From the NCBI RefSeq assembly GCF_012931845.1, contig NZ_CP051884.1, forward strand, positions 2,108,001 to 2,172,000: a stretch of 64,000 nucleotides of DNA. Direction: 5' to 3'. Under the pieces are notes generated by a model. The model saw only the letters and a list, made by a program, of their open reading frames with translations. It did not search any database and had not been told where the DNA came from. This document shows positions 61,029 to 64,000 of this stretch, one piece after another (positions within the stretch are counted from its first letter, which is position 1; each line of letters starts with the position of its first letter). The DNA comes from Cellulomonas taurus (GTDB lineage: Bacteria > Actinomycetota > Actinomycetes > Actinomycetales > Cellulomonadaceae). The position numbers and the translations under genes are program-made.

Positions 61029-62333
61029 CTACTCGGCCTCGTCCTCCGCCGCCAGTTCCTCCCGCACCACCCGGGACACCAGGCTGCCGCCGTATCCCTT
61101 GCGGCCCAGGGCGCCGAACGCGCGGCGAAGCCGGACCTCCCGGTCCAGGCCGCGGGTGGCGCGGAGCTTCTTGCGCGCCAGCGCCCGGGCGGCGGCCTCC
61201 TCGTCCTCGTCGTCCACCTGGTCCAGCGCCGCCGCGGAGTCCTCCGGCGAGACACCCTTGCGACGCAGCTCCATGCTCAGTGCCCGGCGGGACAGGCCCC
61301 GCTCGGTGTGGCGCGAGCGGACCAGCATCTCGGCGTAGGCGGCGTCGTCGATCAGCCCCACCTCGGTGAACCGGTCGAGCACCCGGTCGGCCACCCGCTC
61401 CGGGATCTCCCGGCGGGCCAGCGCCTCGGCCAGCTGATGGCGGCTTCGGGGGGCGGCGGTCAGCTGGCGCAGCACGATGGCGCGGGCGGCGGACTCGTGT
61501 TCCGCGTCGGTGGTCGGCGGGCCGTCCGGCGCGTCCGGGTCGTCGGAGGTCGCGGGGCCGCGGCCGGTGCGGGCTCCCCCGCGCCGGGTCCTCCCGCTGC
61601 GTCCCGTGCTGGTACCCGGACCTCCGCCACGGGCGGGCCGTCGGGATGCGGTCGAGGGGCGGTCGTCGGCCTCCGGGTCGGGGAGGTCATCAGCGCGGCC
61701 CGCGTCCCCCGGGGCGCCGATGGTCGCGCCGGTGGTCGCGCCGGTGGTCGCGGGGTCGGTCTGCGGCGGGTCGACCGCCGCCGACGCACGGGTGGCGAGC
61801 AGCCGCGCCACGCGTTCCTGCTGTGCTGTGCGTCCCTCGGCGGCGTCGAGCGCGGATGCGGGGGTGAGCAGCGCCGCGAGTGCGGTCAGCGAGACGGGTG
61901 CGTCGGCACGCGGATCGCCCGCCGCCGTCGACCTCGTGGGCCGCCGCCGGGGGGAGGTCGAGCGCTGGCTCGGGTCCGGCCCGGCGGGTTCGGGAGCAGC
62001 TCCGGCACCAGGGTCGGCGGGTCGTCGTGACCGGCCCTGGCGCCCGGGAGTGTCCCCCGCACCCGATTCCCCGGAGTCCCGTGGGGCGCGCCGGGCCGAC
62101 GTCCGTCGCGCTGGGGCCTGCGGGGACGAGGACCACGCATCACCGTCCGTCGGCTCCACGGACCAGGCGTCCGACGCGTCAGCGTCGGCGGACCATGCCG
62201 GCTCGGCGTCGTCCGATGTCCCCCACGCCTCATCCGCACCGGCCGCGGGCTGCCACGGGTCGTCGTGCACGGACACCGGCGCCCAGGGGTCGTCCCCCGA
62301 GGCGCCGGTGTCGTGTGGCCGTGCTGTCGACAT
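61029..62333 (-). CDS. recX: RecX with long acidic/low-complexity N-terminal extension
   Basis: RecA regulatory protein. Only the last 160 residues or so (about 272-434) form the three-helix RecX repeats: ESAARAIVLRQLTAAPRSRH, FTEVGLIDDAAYAEMLVRS, RGLSRRALSMELRRKGV and the C-terminal GRKGYGGSLVSRVVREEL. Typical RecX is 150-270 residues; here about 270 extra residues are disordered, with six tryptophan-containing acidic motifs (DDPW, DEAW, EPAW, SDAW, GDAW) in the first 70 and a short repeat (TTGATTGAT) near 195. ATG overlaps the recA stop (TGATG), so both are induced together. Confidence 0.9.
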   Translation of the reverse strand: MSTARPHDTGASGDDPWAPVSVHDDPWQPAAGADEAWGTSDDAEPAWSADADASDAWSVEPTDGDAWSSSPQAPARRTSARRAPRDSGESGAGDTPGRQGRSRRPADPGAGAAPEPAGPDPSQRSTSPRRRPTRSTAAGDPRADAPVSLTALAALLTPASALDAAEGRTAQQERVARLLATRASAAVDPPQTDPATTGATTGATIGAPGDAGRADDLPDPEADDRPSTASRRPARGGGPGTSTGRSGRTRRGGARTGRGPATSDDPDAPDGPPTTDAEHESAARAIVLRQLTAAPRSRHQLAEALARREIPERVADRVLDRFTEVGLIDDAAYAEMLVRSRHTERGLSRRALSMELRRKGVSPEDSAAALDQVDDEDEEAAARALARKKLRATRGLDREVRLRRAFGALGRKGYGGSLVSRVVREELAAEDEAE

Positions 62334-63373
62334 CAGAAGTCGACCTTGACCTCCTCGGCGGACTCCGCGTCAGCGGAGACCCCGATGCCGAGCTTGGCCT
62401 TGATCTTGCTCTCGATCTCCGCCGCGAGCTCCGGGTTGTCCCGCAGGAAGCCGCGGGCGTTCTCCTTGCCCTGGCCCAGCTGGTCGCTCTCGTAGGTGAA
62501 CCAGGAGCCGGACTTGCGCACGATGCCGTGCTCGACACCGAGGTCGATCAGGCTGCCCTCACGGGAGATGCCGACGCCGTAGAGGATGTCGAACTCGGCC
62601 TGCTTGAACGGCGGGGCCATCTTGTTCTTGACCACCTTGACCCGGGTGCGGTTACCGACGGCGTCCGAACCCTCCTTCAGGGTCTCGATGCGTCGGATGT
62701 CCATCCGGACCGAGGCGTAGAACTTCAGCGCCTTACCACCGGTGGTCGTCTCCGGGGAGCCGAAGAACACACCGATCTTCTCGCGCAGCTGGTTGATGAA
62801 GATCGCGGTGGTGCCGGAGGCGTTCAGCGCACCGGTGACCTTCCGCAGGGCCTGGGACATCAGGCGGGCCTGCAGACCCACGTGGCTGTCACCCATCTCG
62901 CCCTCGATCTCGGCCTTGGGCACCAGGGCCGCGACCGAGTCGATGACGATGATGTCGATCGCGCCGGAGCGGATCAGCATGTCCATGATCTCGAGCGCCT
63001 GCTCACCGGTGTCCGGCTGGGAGACCAGCAGCGCGTCGGTGTCGACGCCGAGCTTCTTGGCGTAGTCCGGGTCCAGAGCGTGCTCGGCGTCGATGAACGC
63101 GGCGATGCCGCCCTGGCGCTGCGCGTTGGCGACGGCGTGCAGTGCGACGGTCGTCTTACCGGAGGACTCCGGGCCGTAGACCTCGACGATCCGGCCCTTG
63201 GGCAGTCCACCGATGCCCAGCGCGACGTCCAGCGCGATGGAGCCGGTCGGGATGACCTCGACCGGGACCCGCCCCTCCTCGCCGAGGCGCATGATCGAAC
63301 CCTTGCCGAACTGACGGTCGATCTGGCTGAGAGCGGCCTCGAGGGCCTTCTCGCGGTCCTGGGGAGCGGGCAT
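62333..63373 (-). CDS. recA: Recombinase RecA
   Basis: Homologous recombination and SOS co-protease. 346 residues, no intein. Walker [14 protein letters not shown] at about 67-79, [22 protein letters not shown] with Walker B, the DNA-binding loop 2 region [21 protein letters not shown] (abbreviated), and the acidic C-terminus. ATG 63373 has GAGGTGG six bases upstream. LexA box about 195 bp upstream. Confidence 0.98.
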   Translation of the reverse strand: MPAPQDREKALEAALSQIDRQFGKGSIMRLGEEGRVPVEVIPTGSIALDVALGIGGLPKGRIVEVYGPESSGKTTVALHAVANAQRQGGIAAFIDAEHALDPDYAKKLGVDTDALLVSQPDTGEQALEIMDMLIRSGAIDIIVIDSVAALVPKAEIEGEMGDSHVGLQARLMSQALRKVTGALNASGTTAIFINQLREKIGVFFGSPETTTGGKALKFYASVRMDIRRIETLKEGSDAVGNRTRVKVVKNKMAPPFKQAEFDILYGVGISREGSLIDLGVEHGIVRKSGSWFTYESDQLGQGKENARGFLRDNPELAAEIESKIKAKLGIGVSADAESAEEVKVDF

Positions 63374-63560
63374 GTGTCCACCTCGTCGATATCGAGCAGC
63401 GTCTCTCGCTGCGCCTACTGGGGCTGGTCTTGGATGCTGCGACGACGGTATGCCCGACCACCGACATGCCCCGCGAGACCGTCCACAGCAGGCGACACCA
63501 CCCCCGGTTGGGGACGGGACGTGCCTGCGGTGATCGCACCTCGCGGTGTCATCACGGACG

Positions 63561-63566
63561 ACTGTA
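63561..63566 (-). promoter_or_regulatory. -10 element of recA
   Basis: TACAGT on the minus strand with GGTCAA 17 bp upstream as a weak -35. Gives a recA leader of roughly 180 nt (63374-63555), in which I see no other gene. Confidence 0.55.
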
Positions 63567-63567
63567 G

Positions 63568-63583
63568 CCGAACATCTGTTCGA
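63568..63583. promoter_or_regulatory. LexA box upstream of recA
   Basis: CCGAACATCTGTTCGA, one change from the perfect palindrome, placed within the -35/-10 spacer of the recA promoter. Confidence 0.88.
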
Positions 63584-63590
63584 TTGACCC

Positions 63591-64000
63591 TCAGCCGTCG
63601 GTCGGAGTGTCGGAGTCGTCCAGCGGCAGTCGCAGCCGCTCCCCCGGCATCAGCACGCTGCCCCGCAGCCCCTCCCGCGCGAGGGCCGCACCGAAGGCCG
63701 GGCCACCCCGGTCCATCCAGCCCGGCGGCAGCCGACGCGAGGCGGGCGCGTGCAGCGTCCCCCAGTGGATCGGCACCGCGTGCCGGGCGCCCACCAGCGC
63801 ACACACCCGGGCCGCCTGCACCGGGTCGAGGTGCCCACCGGACAGCCGCGGACCCCACCCGCCCACCGGCACCAGGGCGAGGTCGATCGGCCCCTCGGCG
63901 ATCTCCGGCAGCTCACGCATCTCCGGGAACGGGGCGGTGTCCCCGGCGAACCACACCCGCAGACCGGGGGTGGTGATCAGGAAGCCGTTCGCCGCGTTCG
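63591..64000 (-). CDS. MBL-fold metal-dependent hydrolase, 5' part outside window
   Basis: C-terminal 136 or so residues of a metallo-beta-lactamase-fold protein (UlaG/YtnP-like group). [21 protein letters not shown] contains the metal-binding Asp in [11 protein letters not shown] follows and the terminal His is in [11 protein letters not shown]. The N-terminal HxHxDH motif and the start lie beyond base 64000. Convergent neighbours are not visible; it ends 8 bp from the recA LexA box. Function not assignable. Confidence 0.8.
   Translation of the reverse strand, partial: NAANGFLITTPGLRVWFAGDTAPFPEMRELPEIAEGPIDLALVPVGGWGPRLSGGHLDPVQAARVCALVGARHAVPIHWGTLHAPASRRLPPGWMDRGGPAFGAALAREGLRGSVLMPGERLRLPLDDSDTPTDG

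Noticed and set aside
62333..63373. Intein in recA
   Set aside because: The RecA frame is continuous at normal length with all motifs in order.

Overview
This window is high-GC DNA, densely packed with genes, and reads as a chromosomal segment of an actinobacterium. The mraZ-rsmH-ftsL-ftsI-murE-murF-mraY-murD-ftsW order, the recA-recX-rny-gluABCD-miaB-miaA-dapF-hflX-lexA-nrdR neighbourhood, the LexA boxes of the TCGAAC-N4-GTTCGA type and the many leaderless genes point to Micrococcales. Cellulomonas or a close relative is my inference from gene content only. I saw no phage, transposase, CRISPR array, tRNA or rRNA.

Layout. (1) 1-10637, minus strand: division and cell wall (dcw) cluster, with most genes overlapping by ATGA, GTGA or TTGA. 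ftsW is cut by the left edge. (2) 10965-15411, plus: MoxR ATPase, DUF58 and transglutaminase triad. (3) 15411-15875: non-coding tandem repeats and a strong hairpin. (4) 15875-18242, minus: DUF3040 protein, then an SOS-controlled HEPN-dinB operon. (5) 18314-31248: mixed housekeeping genes: a spermidine-synthase-like protein, cold-shock protein, MFS transporter, PAC2 protein, HelD-like helicase, phosphoglycerate dehydrogenase, aldo/keto reductase, acyl-CoA ligase, S9 peptidase and NrdR. (6) 31249-33146: a long intergenic region with a possible small RNA, then the divergent LysM/lexA pair with three LexA boxes. (7) 33212-40262: two converging translationally coupled gene sets that look like a lipid-modification or glycolipid pathway. 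They encode a KAS III, an MBL hydrolase and an adenylating enzyme facing an SDR, a GT2, a hydrolase-like protein and a GT1. (8) 40283-48883: L-lactate dehydrogenase, DinG-type helicase, HflX, methyltransferase, thioredoxin-like protein, DapF, MiaA and an extradiol-dioxygenase-like protein. (9) 48901-54452: a TPR protein, an HSP90-like ATPase and three YbjN paralogues, sitting between miaA's partner gene and miaB. (10) 54474-64000: miaB, gluABCD, RNase Y, a strongly extended recX, recA, and a right-truncated MBL-fold gene.

How it fits together. The DNA-damage response is well represented: recA, lexA, the LysM protein (likely a division inhibitor) and HEPN-dinB all carry LexA boxes over or close to their promoters. 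Cell-wall synthesis is driven from one mraZ promoter, with a hairpin between mraZ and rsmH and an internal murE promoter. The two least understood parts are the KAS III/glycosyltransferase cluster and the HSP90/TPR/YbjN locus. All functional calls come from reading motifs and context by eye; no database search was run.
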